From positions 186,001 to 250,000 of the forward strand of contig NZ_JACOMF010000003.1 in the NCBI RefSeq assembly GCF_014283215.1: a stretch of DNA of 64,000 bases, written 5' to 3'. Positions 8,043 through 17,352 of this stretch are shown piece by piece; position 1 is the first letter of the stretch; each line of letters opens with the position of its first letter. The stretch is from Siccirubricoccus deserti. Its GTDB lineage: Bacteria > Pseudomonadota > Alphaproteobacteria > Acetobacterales > Acetobacteraceae. The position numbers were made by a program, and so were the translations under genes. The notes under the pieces are model-generated. The model had not been told where the DNA came from, made no database searches, and worked only from the letters and a program-made list of their open reading frames with translations.

Positions 8043-8837
8043 TCAATCTACAAAATGTGAAACTAGGCGTAACGCTTGCGCCGTGGCCGCATCCGCCGGC
8101 AAGAAAGCCTCAATCGCCAGCTCTGCCAAGGTGACATCCACGGGCGTACCGAACACCGTGGTGGTGCTGAGGAAGCTCAGCACGCCATCGGCGCTTCGCA
8201 GTCGGAACGGCACCGCGATGGCCGTTGCCTCCACCGCCGGCGGCGGCACCCGTGGGGCGGGGTAGCGGCGCAGCTCCTCCAGCAGCGCCGCCAGCACGGG
8301 GTCGGCCGAAAGCTCCACCTCGCGCCGGAGCCGCGCCAGCAGATGCGCCCGCCACTCCGCCAGGTTGTCGATCCGCGGCGCCAGCCCTTCCGGATGCAGC
8401 GACAGCCGCAGCACGTTCACCGGCGGCGCCAGCAGCGCCGCGCTGGCGCCGGTGAGCAGCGGCGCCACCGCCGCATTGGCCGAGACCAGTTGCCAGTGCC
8501 GGTCCACCGCCAGCGCCGGGTTTGGCGCATGCGCCGCCAGCACCCGCTCGATCGCCTCCCGTGCCGGGGCCAGGGCGGGGTCGTCCAGCCTGCGCTGCGG
8601 GAAGACCGGGGCGTAGCCGGCGGCCAGCAGCAGCCGGTTGCGCTCGCGCAGCGGCAGCTCCAGCGGCTCGGCCAGGCGCAGCACCATCTCCCGGCTCGGC
8701 ACCGCCCGGCCGGTCTCGACAAAGCTGAGATGACGGGTGGAGATCTCGGCCTCCAGCGCCAGCGCCATCTGGCTCAGCCGCCGCCGCTGGCGCCATTCGC
8801 GGAGCAGCTCGCCGAAGCCGGTGGTTTCGGATTGCAT
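8043..8837 (-). CDS. XRE-family regulator with MmyB-like ligand domain
   Basis: 264 aa. Residues 1-70 form a Cro/CI-type helix-turn-helix (GELLREWRQRRRLSQMALALEAEISTRHLSFVETGRAVPSREMVLRLAEPL). The remainder matches the MmyB-type PAS-like ligand-binding domain (VDRHWQLVSANAAVAPLLTG; NLAEWRAHLLARLRREV; PFRLRSADGVLSFLSTTTVFGTPVDVTLAELAIEAFLPAD). Such proteins often control a nearby oxidoreductase gene in response to a small ligand, but none lies beside this one. The start at 8837 gives the canonical N-terminus. Two palindromes upstream (8920-8941, 8948-8977) are candidate operator sites. Confidence 0.92.
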   Translation of the reverse strand: MQSETTGFGELLREWRQRRRLSQMALALEAEISTRHLSFVETGRAVPSREMVLRLAEPLELPLRERNRLLLAAGYAPVFPQRRLDDPALAPAREAIERVLAAHAPNPALAVDRHWQLVSANAAVAPLLTGASAALLAPPVNVLRLSLHPEGLAPRIDNLAEWRAHLLARLRREVELSADPVLAALLEELRRYPAPRVPPPAVEATAIAVPFRLRSADGVLSFLSTTTVFGTPVDVTLAELAIEAFLPADAATAQALRLVSHFVD

Positions 8838-8919
8838 GCAGCCGAAACTAGCCTTGCTGCGGCGCGACGGCCATGACCTCCGGGGTCGTGGGATCATACC
8901 AGCGGCCCCAGGCTCTGAT

Positions 8920-8941
8920 ACGTTCAGGATTCCTCGAACGT
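8920..8941. promoter_or_regulatory. inverted repeat upstream of the XRE gene
   Basis: ACGTTC (8920-8925) and GAACGT (8936-8941) are separated by ten bases. It is 83 bp upstream of the XRE/MmyB start, a plausible autoregulatory operator. This is position-based inference. Confidence 0.4.
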
Positions 8942-8947
8942 TGGGCA

Positions 8948-8977
8948 TCGCGCCGTAAGGCGCGCCTTACGGCGCGA
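8948..8977. repeat. 30-bp perfect palindrome
   Basis: The arms are TCGCGCCGTAAGGCG (8948-8962) and its exact complement (8963-8977) with no loop. It lies between the divergent upstream ends of nothing else: both flanking genes (8043-8837 and 9106-10110) are on the minus strand, so it sits between the TTT receptor stop and the XRE start. It could end the receptor transcript or serve as a protein site. Confidence 0.6.
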
Positions 8978-9105
8978 CGCTCCAGCTTGCCTGGCTTCGC
9001 CGCATTGGCGGCAGGCCGCGTTCCGGGACCCCGTGGAGGTTGCGCGGCGACGCCCATGGCCACCCGTCGCGGCCTCGGGCGGGTCAAGAAGCCGATCCGG
9101 GGGGA

Positions 9106-10110
9106 TCAGTCGCGCGGGACCTTGGCCTGCTCCACCACCTCGGCCCACATCGCCATCTCGCGCTCCACCACCGCCCGCAGCGCCTCCGGCTCCGATCCCA
9201 CCGGCTCGAAGCCCAGCTCATCCAGCCGGCTGCGCAGGGAGGGGTCATGCATCGCCCGGGCGATCGCCCGTTGCAGCCAGGCGATCCGGTCCGGCGGGGT
9301 GCCGCCGGGGGTGAAGTAGCCGAGCCAGGCCACTGTCTCCAGGCCCTGCACCAGCCCGGTCTCGGCCATGGTCGGGACGTCGGGCAGGCCGGCCATCCGA
9401 TTCGGGCCGGTGGTTGCCAGCGCCCGCACCGTGCCGGCATCGATGAAGGGCTTGGTGCTGCCGGAGACGGCGATGGTCCAATGCGCCTCGCCCTGCGCCA
9501 CCGCCTGCACCGCCGCGCCGTCCCCGCGGTAGGAGACATGGGTGCCGGGTGGGATGCCGGCGCGCAGCCGGAACAACTCCCCCAGCAGATGCACCGTGGC
9601 GCCGACGCCGGAGCTGGCGACATTCCACGCGTTGGGGTTCTCCTTCAGCCAGGCGATGAACTCCTCCAGCGTCTCCGCCGGCACCTTCGGGTTGGCGACC
9701 AGCAGGAAGGGGCCGCTGCCGGCGATGGTCACCGGGTCGAAGGCGGTGCGGACGTTGATGTCGCGGGAGAAGGCCCGGCTCATTACCGGCAGGATCACGA
9801 AATTCGGTCCGCCGTAGAACACCGAATAGCCATCCGCTGGCTGGGCCGCGGCATGTCGGGCGCCGATGGCGCCGGCGGCGCCCGGCCGGTTCTCGACGAC
9901 GAAGGTGGCGTTGGTTTGCCGGGCCATCAGATCGGCCAGCAGCCGGGTCAGGATATCGACGCCGGAGCCCGGCCCGGCCGGCAGCAGCAGGCGGATCGGG
10001 CGATTGGGGAAGGGCGCGGCCTGGGCACGGGGCGCGGCAAGCGGCAGGGTGGACAGGGGCGGGGCAAGCAAGGCAGCGCCGAGCAGCCGCCGCCGCGTAG
10101 CGTCAGGCAT
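9106..10110 (-). CDS. Bug-family TTT substrate-binding protein (orphan)
   Basis: Periplasmic receptor of the tripartite tricarboxylate transporter family, 334 aa. The signal peptide (RRRLLGAALLAPPLSTLPLAAPRAQAAPFP) begins with a twin-arginine-like run. The mature start PNRPIRLLLPAGPGSGVDILTRLLADLM is the Bug signature, followed by VVENRPGAAGAIGARHAA, YSVFYGGPNF, and ETVAWLGYFTPGGTPPDRIAWLQRAIA. I choose ATG 10110 because GGAGG lies eight bases upstream; the ATG two codons earlier is too close. No TctA or TctB membrane genes are present, which is usual for the many orphan Bug paralogues of betaproteobacteria and Acetobacteraceae. The ligand is unknown. Confidence 0.93.
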   Translation of the reverse strand: MPDATRRRLLGAALLAPPLSTLPLAAPRAQAAPFPNRPIRLLLPAGPGSGVDILTRLLADLMARQTNATFVVENRPGAAGAIGARHAAAQPADGYSVFYGGPNFVILPVMSRAFSRDINVRTAFDPVTIAGSGPFLLVANPKVPAETLEEFIAWLKENPNAWNVASSGVGATVHLLGELFRLRAGIPPGTHVSYRGDGAAVQAVAQGEAHWTIAVSGSTKPFIDAGTVRALATTGPNRMAGLPDVPTMAETGLVQGLETVAWLGYFTPGGTPPDRIAWLQRAIARAMHDPSLRSRLDELGFEPVGSEPEALRAVVEREMAMWAEVVEQAKVPRD

Positions 10111-10435
10111 GGCCATTTCCTCCAGACCCGGCCGTCTCCGCGACCGGTTCCCCGAAGGCTAGGACAGCTTCGGCCCGAGCGGGAACCGCTTTGACGTGAA
10201 TGCTGCGGGCCGTGGCCCTGGAGCGAAACTCATGCGACCAACCAACAAGGCTGGAGCCTGAACGTGCTCTGAGAGGCTGCGGAAAAGCACAAGAGGGGGT
10301 GGGGAGAGCCGCTTCTCCGTCATGGCCGGATTTGATCCCGCCTCTCTAGCCTATGATTTTGCTGGGTATCCGGGTGCGCAGGCCAAGCCCGCGCCGATGG
10401 GGAAGCAAGGGCGCATCGCCCTTCTCCGCACCCTG
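10111..10435. other. intergenic stretch without a supported gene
   Basis: About 325 bp between two minus-strand genes. A plus-strand reading frame from 10322 begins with MAGFDPASLAYDFAGYPG, a more protein-like sequence than usual shadow frames, but it then runs antisense into the SMR-like gene. Upstream is GAGAGGCTGCGGAAAAGC, which I cannot place. It may be a remnant of an insertion element; evidence is weak. Confidence 0.35.
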
Positions 10436-10876
10436 CTAGCGGCGGCCGCCAGCGACCTCGCCAACCACCGGCCGCGGTTCGGCCGGCTCGCTATCCGCCA
10501 GGATGATAACGCCAAGGCAGACCATCAGCAGCCCGATGACCTTCAGCATCGTCAGGGCTTCCTGGAACAGCGCGATCCCGAACACCGTCGCCGCGATGTA
10601 GGAGACGGCGGTACAGGGCAGCGCCACCGACATCGGGATCCGCCGCAGTGCCACCACATAGAACAGCGTGCCGCTGGCATAGAAGCCCAGGCCGACCAGG
10701 GTTTCCCAGCGCAGTATCTGTGCCAGAAGGCTATCCAGGACCGCGGTCGTCGGCGGCAATCCGGTGGCGCCCAGCTTCAGCAGAACCTGACCGATTTGGG
10801 ACGCGACTATAGCCACTCCGAGTGACACCCAATGTGCGCGTTCAGGCCGCGCGCCACCGAACCCTGCCAACCGCAA
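10436..10876 (-). CDS. SMR/EamA-like four-helix transporter subunit (ArnE/ArnF-like)
   Basis: 146 aa with four predicted membrane helices: WVSLGVAIVASQIGQVLLKLGA, LVGLGFYASGTLFYVVALRRI, MSVALPCTAVSYIAATVFGIALF, and LKVIGLLMVCLGVIILAD. This is the half-size DMT layout of SMR and ArnE/F proteins, which act as dimers. It is divergent from a GT-C glycosyltransferase and close to a polysaccharide ABC exporter, so a lipid-linked sugar flippase role is a reasonable inference; a multidrug SMR role is the alternative. The glutamate typical of SMR multidrug pumps in helix 1 is not seen (SQIGQVLLK has Gln), which favours the ArnE/F-like reading. Confidence 0.78.
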   Translation of the reverse strand: MRLAGFGGARPERAHWVSLGVAIVASQIGQVLLKLGATGLPPTTAVLDSLLAQILRWETLVGLGFYASGTLFYVVALRRIPMSVALPCTAVSYIAATVFGIALFQEALTMLKVIGLLMVCLGVIILADSEPAEPRPVVGEVAGGRR

Positions 10877-11172
10877 CTCCTGTGCGAATTACTGAGATGT
10901 GGTGAAATTTTATTTACGAAGCCAGTAGACAAACTTGTGTGATAAATATTTAGTCAAATCTTGCTAAATCCGATAGCGAAGTTTTCGTGAGTTACAACCG
11001 CACCGTCACGGCAGCGGTTGCGACTTCGCCGTTTCGTGTATTTGCCGCACCGGCGAAATCCCTGACATCTCGCAATGTTCCAGCAAGCGGGAGACCCGAT
11101 GCCGCGCCGTCCAGCCATTGCCCTGCCAGGATGGCACCCTGCCGACTGTGTTCCGGCGTGGAATCGCCGGTC
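10877..11172. promoter_or_regulatory. AT-rich divergent promoter region
   Basis: The interval between the SMR-like gene and the GT-C gene contains a stretch at about 10885-10990 that is strikingly AT-rich for this genome (for example GAAATTTTATTTACG and GATAAATATTTAGTC). It probably carries promoters for both divergent genes. Such a drop in GC can also mark a transfer junction or a silencer-bound region. Confidence 0.5.
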
Positions 11173-12732
11173 ATGGAAATGCTGACGGTGAATGGCCCGG
11201 CTGGCCAGGCCGGCGCCCTCCCGCCAGCCCCGGCTGTGGCCTTCAGCCTGTCCTCCCGCCGCATCCTGGCCGGGCTTGGCCTGGTGACTCTCGCCGCCAT
11301 CGCCCTCCGGCTCTGGCGGATCGACGCCGCCGGCTACTGGAGCGACGAGCTGTTCAGCATCTTCTGGGTGCGGCAGGGCCTGGATGTGCTGTGGGGCGTC
11401 GGGCTGCATGTCGAGACCACGCCGCCGCTCTACTATACCCTGCTGAAACCCTGGACCGCCGCCTTCGGCGAGACCGAACTGGCTGGCCGCGGCTTCTCCG
11501 CCCTGTTCTCCGCCCTGGCGGTGCCGCTGACCTACCGGCTGGCGCGGGAATTCGCCCCGCCCGGCGCGGCGCTGCTGGCCGCCGCGCTGCTCGCCCTGTC
11601 GCCGCTGCAACTGCTCTATGCGCAGGAGGCGCGGGCCTATGCCATGCTGCCGGCGCTCTATGCGCTGGCGCTGCTCGGGCTGGTACGGTTCTGCCGGTCG
11701 GGCGGCGCCGGCGCGCTGGCGCTCTACGGCGTCATGGCGCTGCTGCTGGTCTATACCCATGCGACCTCCGCCTTCACCCTGGCGGCGCTGAACCTCGTGG
11801 GCTTCGGCTGGCTGCTGCTCAGCCGCCCGGCCGGCTGGGCGGCAGCGTTCCGGCTCGCCGCCGTGAATGTGGTGGTGGTGGCGCTGTCGGTGCCGCAGAT
11901 CCTGGCGATGATCGGGCAGCAGGGCCGCTTCGACCTGGCCTGGATCCCGAAGCCGGACCTGGTCGGGCTGTTCGGCCTGGCCGGTGCGCTGCTGGCCGAC
12001 CCGACCCCGGCGCTGCGGCTGCGCCATACCGCGCTGCTGGCGCTGGCCATCGCCGGGCTGCTGGCGGTGCTGCTGTGGCGGGTCTGGCCGGGCCGCCGGG
12101 CGATGCTGTTCCTGGCGGCGCCGCCGGCGATCTTCCTGGCGGTGACCCTGCTGCTGAGCCTCTGGTCCCCCTTCTTCCTGCCGCGCATCGCGGTCTGGGT
12201 GACGGTGCCGCTGGCGGTGCTGCTGGCGATGGTGCTGACCTCGCCCGCGGCGCCGGGCTGGGCGCGCGGCGGCCTTGCCGTGGTGCTGGCACTCGGCATC
12301 GGCTTCGGGCTGCGCGGCGTGCTGGTGACGGCGCCGGCGATGAAGGAGGATTTTCGCGGCCTTGCCGCCGCCATGGCGCCGCAGGTGGCGCCGGCGGATA
12401 CCATCGCGCTCGGCCCGCGCACTAATCTGCTGGGCCTCGCCTTCTACCTGGAGGAGAGCCGGCAGCAGGCGCGCTGGCAGCCGGCAGGTGCGCCGGAGAT
12501 CCAGCTCGCGCCCTTCTCACCTGAAGGTGTACCGGATGCCGTGCCGCTGCCGAGCGCGGCGTTGGCGGCGCGGGTGCGGGCGGGACAGCGGGTCTGGCTG
12601 GTGCTGAACCCGCGCGATGCCGAAGAATTCCTGGAGGCCGCCCTGGTCGTGGTGCCGGAGGTCCCGCCATCGGTCGACCGCCGCTGGCCCCTGCTGACGG
12701 TGCTGTTCTGGGATCCGGCCGGGGCACGATGA
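11173..12732 (+). CDS. GT-C fold glycosyltransferase (GT39/PMT-like)
   Basis: 519 aa from the chosen ATG. This is a multi-pass inner-membrane protein, about 11-12 hydrophobic helices. The first periplasmic loop carries IDAAGYWSDELFSIFWV, whose Asp-Glu is the catalytic DE/DD position of GT-C lipid-sugar transferases, and further on AQEARAYAMLPALYALAL is typical of the ArnT/PMT-like (GT39) group. Family members move a sugar from a polyprenyl phosphate to lipid A, protein or polysaccharide on the periplasmic side. An in-frame GTG at 10987 would add 62 unlikely residues from the AT-rich region; ATG 11173 or 11179 is better, though neither has a strong binding site. An ABC-2 exporter pair follows on the same strand. 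Confidence 0.85.
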   Translation: MEMLTVNGPAGQAGALPPAPAVAFSLSSRRILAGLGLVTLAAIALRLWRIDAAGYWSDELFSIFWVRQGLDVLWGVGLHVETTPPLYYTLLKPWTAAFGETELAGRGFSALFSALAVPLTYRLAREFAPPGAALLAAALLALSPLQLLYAQEARAYAMLPALYALALLGLVRFCRSGGAGALALYGVMALLLVYTHATSAFTLAALNLVGFGWLLLSRPAGWAAAFRLAAVNVVVVALSVPQILAMIGQQGRFDLAWIPKPDLVGLFGLAGALLADPTPALRLRHTALLALAIAGLLAVLLWRVWPGRRAMLFLAAPPAIFLAVTLLLSLWSPFFLPRIAVWVTVPLAVLLAMVLTSPAAPGWARGGLAVVLALGIGFGLRGVLVTAPAMKEDFRGLAAAMAPQVAPADTIALGPRTNLLGLAFYLEESRQQARWQPAGAPEIQLAPFSPEGVPDAVPLPSAALAARVRAGQRVWLVLNPRDAEEFLEAALVVVPEVPPSVDRRWPLLTVLFWDPAGAR

Positions 12733-12789
12733 GCCCCGGCCGCCCGTAAGGCGCTGGCCGCCCGCAACTGCGAAGGCTATAGGCCGCCC

Positions 12790-13641
12790 ATGCTGGATCA
12801 GACCCAGGCCCAGGTGGCGCCGTCGCCGCTCTACATTTGCGACGCCGCCCAGCCTCGGCGCCGCGCCGCGGCGATCGAAGATCTCGCCACCGGCCTCAGC
12901 CGCTGGCGACTGCCGGCGGCGCTCGCCCGGCTCGACATCCGCAACCGCTATCGCGGCTCGGTGCTCGGGCCATTCTGGCTGACGCTCTCGACCGCTGTCA
13001 TGGTGGGCGGGCTGGGGCTGCTCTACTCCTCGCTGTTCAAGCTGCCGCTGGCCGATTACCTGCCTTTCCTCGCGGTCAGCCTGATCGTCTGGAACATGAT
13101 CGCGCAGATCGTGGCCGACGCCTGCATCAGCCTGACCAGCGCCGAGGGCATCATCCGCCAGCTGGCACTGCCCTACAGCGTCCACATCACCCGTTGCGTC
13201 ATGCGCAACGCGCTGATCGCGGCGCACAGCCTGCCGCTGATCCTCGTGGTCTTCCTTGCCTGCGGCGTGCTGCCGGGGCCGGAGGCGCTGCTGGCGCTGC
13301 CGGGGCTGGCGCTGGTGGCGGTGAACGCCTTCGCCGTGGCGTTGTTCCTCGGCATGCTCTGCGCCAGGTTCCGCGACATCGCGCCGATCGTCGCCTCCGC
13401 CATGCAGCTGGCGTTCTTCCTCTCGCCGGTGCTGTGGAAGCCGGAACTGCTGGGGGAGCGCCAGGTCTGGCTGCCGCTGAACCCCTTCTACGTGGTGATG
13501 GAGACGGTGCGCGGGCCGCTGGTGGAGGGGGGCGCCTCGGCGCTGGTGTGGCTGTCGGCGGTGCTTTACACCGCGCTGGCCTGCGCCGTGGCCTTCGCCT
13601 TCTTCGTCCGCTTCCGCGGCCGCATCGCCTTCTGGGTGTAG
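12790..13641 (+). CDS. wzm: ABC-2 type permease for polysaccharide/O-antigen export (Wzm/TagG-like)
   Basis: 283 aa, six predicted membrane helices. The N-terminal cytoplasmic segment LDIRNRYRGSVLGPFWLTLSTAVMVGGLGLLYSSLFK is the hallmark of Wzm/KpsM/TagG permeases, and LPLNPFYVVMETVRGPLVEG is the conserved C-terminal block. It forms the channel that moves lipid-linked or lipid-anchored polysaccharide across the inner membrane, driven by the ATPase encoded next (50 bp downstream). With the GT-C enzyme upstream it makes a small surface-glycan block. The glycan itself is not deducible, since no sugar-nucleotide genes are nearby. Confidence 0.92.
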   Translation: MLDQTQAQVAPSPLYICDAAQPRRRAAAIEDLATGLSRWRLPAALARLDIRNRYRGSVLGPFWLTLSTAVMVGGLGLLYSSLFKLPLADYLPFLAVSLIVWNMIAQIVADACISLTSAEGIIRQLALPYSVHITRCVMRNALIAAHSLPLILVVFLACGVLPGPEALLALPGLALVAVNAFAVALFLGMLCARFRDIAPIVASAMQLAFFLSPVLWKPELLGERQVWLPLNPFYVVMETVRGPLVEGGASALVWLSAVLYTALACAVAFAFFVRFRGRIAFWV

Positions 13642-13691
13642 CCGCCCGATCGCGTCGCCCGGCGGCGTGAATCGGCCGGCTGGAGAAGCCT

Positions 13692-14420
<729 letters not shown>

Positions 14421-14421
14421 G

Positions 14422-14439
14422 GGAAGGGGCTGCCCTTCC
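14422..14439 (+). terminator. stem-loop immediately after the ABC ATPase gene
   Basis: GGAAGGG (14422-14428) and CCCTTCC (14433-14439) form a 7-bp perfect stem around GCTG, starting two bases after the stop. No T run follows. It is probably the 3' end structure of the export operon. Confidence 0.5.
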
Positions 14440-14449
14440 GTCCAATGCC

Positions 14450-14527
14450 ATGCGCGGGCTTGACCCGCGCATCCCGCCTCCGCTGCAAAAAAAACGAGGC
14501 GTTGGATGGCGGGTCAAGCCCGGCCAT
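14450..14527. repeat. intergenic repeat of two GGGCTTGACCCG-type palindromes
   Basis: ATGCGCGGG-CTTGA-CCCGCGCAT (14450-14472) is a perfect hairpin. A second arm, GGATGGCGGGTCAAGCCCGG (from 14504), is nearly the reverse complement of the first, so the two also pair across a loop that contains a run of eight A. Elements with a GGGCTTGACCCGC core are widespread interspersed palindromes in alphaproteobacterial genomes. It lies between the convergent ABC ATPase gene and purD and may terminate both. Confidence 0.65.
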
Positions 14528-14568
14528 AACAGGAGGCGGTGCCGAGGCACCGCTTGCGCCGCGCCCGC

Positions 14569-15837
14569 CTAAAGCGCCCGGTGAGCGATGTCCCGCCGGC
14601 AGAAGCCCTCCGGCCAGTCGATTGCCTCCACCGCCCGGTAGGCTGCGGCGCGCGCCGAGGCCACCGTCTCCGCCATCGCGGTCACGCCCAGCACGCGGCC
14701 GCCATTCGCCACCACCGCGCCATCCTCCCGCCGCGCCGTGCCGGCGTGGAACACCTCCACCCCCGGCACTGAGGCGGCGCGCTCCAGCCCGCGGATCACC
14801 GTGCCCTTGGCGTAGGCGCCGGGGTAGCCGCGCGCCGCCATCACCACCGTCAGGCTCGGCCGCGGGTCCCAGCGCAGGTCGAATTGCGCGAGCGCGCCGT
14901 CGCAGGCGGCCAGCAGCGCGGTCAGCAGGTCGGAGCGCAGCCGGAGCATCAGCGCCTGGCATTCCGGGTCGCCGAAGCGAACGTTGAATTCGATCAGCTT
15001 GGGTCCGGCATCGGTGATCATCAGCCCGGCGAAGAGCACGCCGCGGAAGGGCGCGCCGCGCCGCGCCATCTCGGCCAGGGTCGGGCGGATGATCTCCGCC
15101 ATCACCTGGTCCTGCAGCGCCGGGGTGAAGATGGGCGGCGGCGAATAGGCGCCCATGCCGCCGGTATTGGGGCCGAGGTCGCCGTCATAGGCCCGCTTGT
15201 GGTCCTGCGCCGCACCCAGCGGCAGGGCGGTGGTGCCATCGCAGAGGGCGAAGAAGGAGACCTCCTGCCCCAGCAGGCATTCCTCGATGACGACACTGGC
15301 GCCAGCCGCGCCATGCACCCGGCTTTCCATGATGTCGGCGATGGCGGCCTCGGCCTCCTCGACCGTGGCGGCGACCACCACGCCCTTGCCGGCCGCCAGC
15401 CCATCCGCCTTCACCACGATGGGCGCGCCCTGGGCCCGGATATAGGCGCGGGCCGCATCCGCCTCCTCGAAGCGCGCCCAGCGGGCGCCGGGGACGCCGG
15501 CGGCATCCGCCACCTCGCGGGTGAAGCTCTTGCTGCCTTCCAGCCGGGCGGCGGCGGCGCTCGGGCCGAAGCAGCGCAGCCCGGCCGCGGCGCAGGCGTC
15601 GGCTAGGCCGAGGGTCAGCGGCGCCTCCGGCCCCACCACCACCAGATCCACCGCCTGCGCCTGGGCGAAGGCGACCAGCGCGGGGATGTCCTCGGCGCCG
15701 ATCGGCACGCATTCGGCGACCTCGGCGATGCCGGCATTGCCCGGCGCGCACCACAGCTTCGTCAGCAGCGGCGAGGCCGCCAGCGCCCAGCACAGAGCGT
15801 GTTCCCGCCCGCCGCCGCCGACCACCAGGAGTTTCAT
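14569..15837 (-). CDS. purD: phosphoribosylamine--glycine ligase
   Basis: GAR synthetase, step two of de novo purine synthesis: ATP, glycine and phosphoribosylamine give GAR. 422 aa, normal length. [19 protein letters not shown] is the canonical N-terminus; ATP-grasp motifs include [18 protein letters not shown] and [15 protein letters not shown], and the metal-binding C-lobe has [15 protein letters not shown] use the ATG at 15837, which gives the conserved start, rather than one five codons upstream. It is divergent from xseA with only 45 bp between the two starts, so their promoters overlap. Confidence 0.97.
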   Translation of the reverse strand: MKLLVVGGGGREHALCWALAASPLLTKLWCAPGNAGIAEVAECVPIGAEDIPALVAFAQAQAVDLVVVGPEAPLTLGLADACAAAGLRCFGPSAAAARLEGSKSFTREVADAAGVPGARWARFEEADAARAYIRAQGAPIVVKADGLAAGKGVVVAATVEEAEAAIADIMESRVHGAAGASVVIEECLLGQEVSFFALCDGTTALPLGAAQDHKRAYDGDLGPNTGGMGAYSPPPIFTPALQDQVMAEIIRPTLAEMARRGAPFRGVLFAGLMITDAGPKLIEFNVRFGDPECQALMLRLRSDLLTALLAACDGALAQFDLRWDPRPSLTVVMAARGYPGAYAKGTVIRGLERAASVPGVEVFHAGTARREDGAVVANGGRVLGVTAMAETVASARAAAYRAVEAIDWPEGFCRRDIAHRAL

Positions 15838-15882
15838 GCTTCCGGCCTCCAAACCGGCGGCGGCCTAGCATATCCTGCGGCG

Positions 15883-17352
15883 ATGGACAGCACTCCGCCC
15901 AGAGCCGCCACCGCCAACATCCCCGAATTCGCCGTCTCGGAGCTTGCCGGCGCCATCCGCCGGACCCTGGAAGGCGCCTTCGGCCGGGTCCGGGTGCGCG
16001 GCGAGATCACCGAGCTGCGGCGCTACCCGTCAGGCCATATCTACCTGGCGCTGAAGGATGAGAACGCCAAGCTCAAGGGCGTGATCTGGAAAGGGACCGT
16101 CGCCCGCCTCGGACTGAAGCCGGAGGAAGGCGTCGAGGTCATCGCCACCGGCAAGATCACCACCTATGGTGACCGGTCCGAGTACCAGCTCGTCATCGAC
16201 CGGCTGGAATACGCCGGCGCCGGGGCGCTGCTGGCGCGAATTGAGACCCTGCGGCTGAAGCTGCTGGAGGAGGGGCTGTTCGCGCCCGAGCGCAAGCGCC
16301 GGCTGCCGCTGCTGCCGCGGGTCATCGGCGTGGTCACCAGCGAGCGTGGTGCGGTGATCCAGGACATCCGCACCACCATTGCACGGCGCTTCCCGCGAAG
16401 GCTGATCCTCTGGCCCGTCGCGGTGCAGGGGGCAGGGGCGGCGGAGCAGATCGCCGCCGCCATCCGCGGCTTCGGCGCGCTGCCGGCGGGTGGGGCCGTG
16501 CCACGGCCCGACGTGATCATCGTGGCGCGCGGCGGCGGCAGCCTGGAAGACCTGATGGCCTTCAACGAGGAGATCGTCGTCCGCGCCGCCGCCGAAAGCC
16601 CGATCCCGCTGATCAGCGCGGTGGGGCATGAAACCGACACCACGCTGATCGACTTCGCCTCGGACCGCCGCGCCCCGACGCCGACCGCCGCGGCGGAGAT
16701 CGCCATCCCGGCCCGGGCCGATCTGCTGGCCGATCTGGCGCAGCGCCAGGCCCGGCTGCTGCAGCTCGGCCGCGCCATCACTGAACGCGCCCGCCGCCGG
16801 CTGATGATGGCGGAGCGCGGCCTGCCGGACCTGCCCAACATCCTCGGCGCGCTGCGGCAGCGGCTGGAGGACCGCGGCGAAAGGCTCGGCATCGCCATGC
16901 CGGCGCTGCTGGAGCGCAGGCGCGCCGCGCTCGGCCGGATCGCCCCGAAGCTGCCGCATCCGCGCGAGCAGATCGCCGCCAGGCGGGCGGCTCTGGCGAT
17001 GCTGGCGGCGCGGGCGGAGACGGCATGGCATCGTGCCCAGGCCCGGCGCAAGGCCGCGGCCCCGCTGGCGCGCTTCTCGGCGACGCCGGTGCAGGCGCTG
17101 CTGCGGGAGAAGCGGGTGCGGCTGGAAGGTCTGGCGGCGCGGCTCGGCAGCGTCTCCTACCAGGCGGTGCTGGCGCGCGGCTTCGCGCTGGTGCAGGACG
17201 CGGAGGGCGCGCCGCTGACCACTGCCGCCGCGGTGCCGCCGGGTGGGCACCTGACCCTGACCTTCGCCGACGGCCAGATCGGCGCCACTGCGGATGGGGC
17301 GAAGCCGACGCGCCGCAAGCGGGATATGCCGAGCCAGGGGGCGCTGCTGTGA
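15883..17352 (+). CDS. xseA: exodeoxyribonuclease VII large subunit
   Basis: Catalytic subunit of ExoVII, a cytoplasmic single-strand DNA exonuclease that works with several XseB copies. 489 aa. N-terminal OB fold (FAVSELAGAIRRTLEGAFGRVRVRGEITELRRYPSGHIYLALKDE), then the nuclease core with GVVTSERGAVIQDI, DVIIVARGGGSLEDLMAFNEE and SAVGHETDTTLIDFASDRRAPTPTAAAEIA, then long basic helices and a C-terminal GxGF-like segment (QAVLARGFALVQDAEG). The start at 15883 removes an upstream extension that overlaps purD antisense. The stop codon shares one base with the start of the next gene. No xseB is in the window. Confidence 0.97.
   Translation: MDSTPPRAATANIPEFAVSELAGAIRRTLEGAFGRVRVRGEITELRRYPSGHIYLALKDENAKLKGVIWKGTVARLGLKPEEGVEVIATGKITTYGDRSEYQLVIDRLEYAGAGALLARIETLRLKLLEEGLFAPERKRRLPLLPRVIGVVTSERGAVIQDIRTTIARRFPRRLILWPVAVQGAGAAEQIAAAIRGFGALPAGGAVPRPDVIIVARGGGSLEDLMAFNEEIVVRAAAESPIPLISAVGHETDTTLIDFASDRRAPTPTAAAEIAIPARADLLADLAQRQARLLQLGRAITERARRRLMMAERGLPDLPNILGALRQRLEDRGERLGIAMPALLERRRAALGRIAPKLPHPREQIAARRAALAMLAARAETAWHRAQARRKAAAPLARFSATPVQALLREKRVRLEGLAARLGSVSYQAVLARGFALVQDAEGAPLTTAAAVPPGGHLTLTFADGQIGATADGAKPTRRKRDMPSQGALL

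Noticed and set aside
10322-10825. Plus-strand frame starting MAGFDPASLAYDFAGYPG.
   Set aside because: Most of it is antisense to a clear four-helix membrane protein on the minus strand; only its first 40 codons look protein-like, too little to call a gene.
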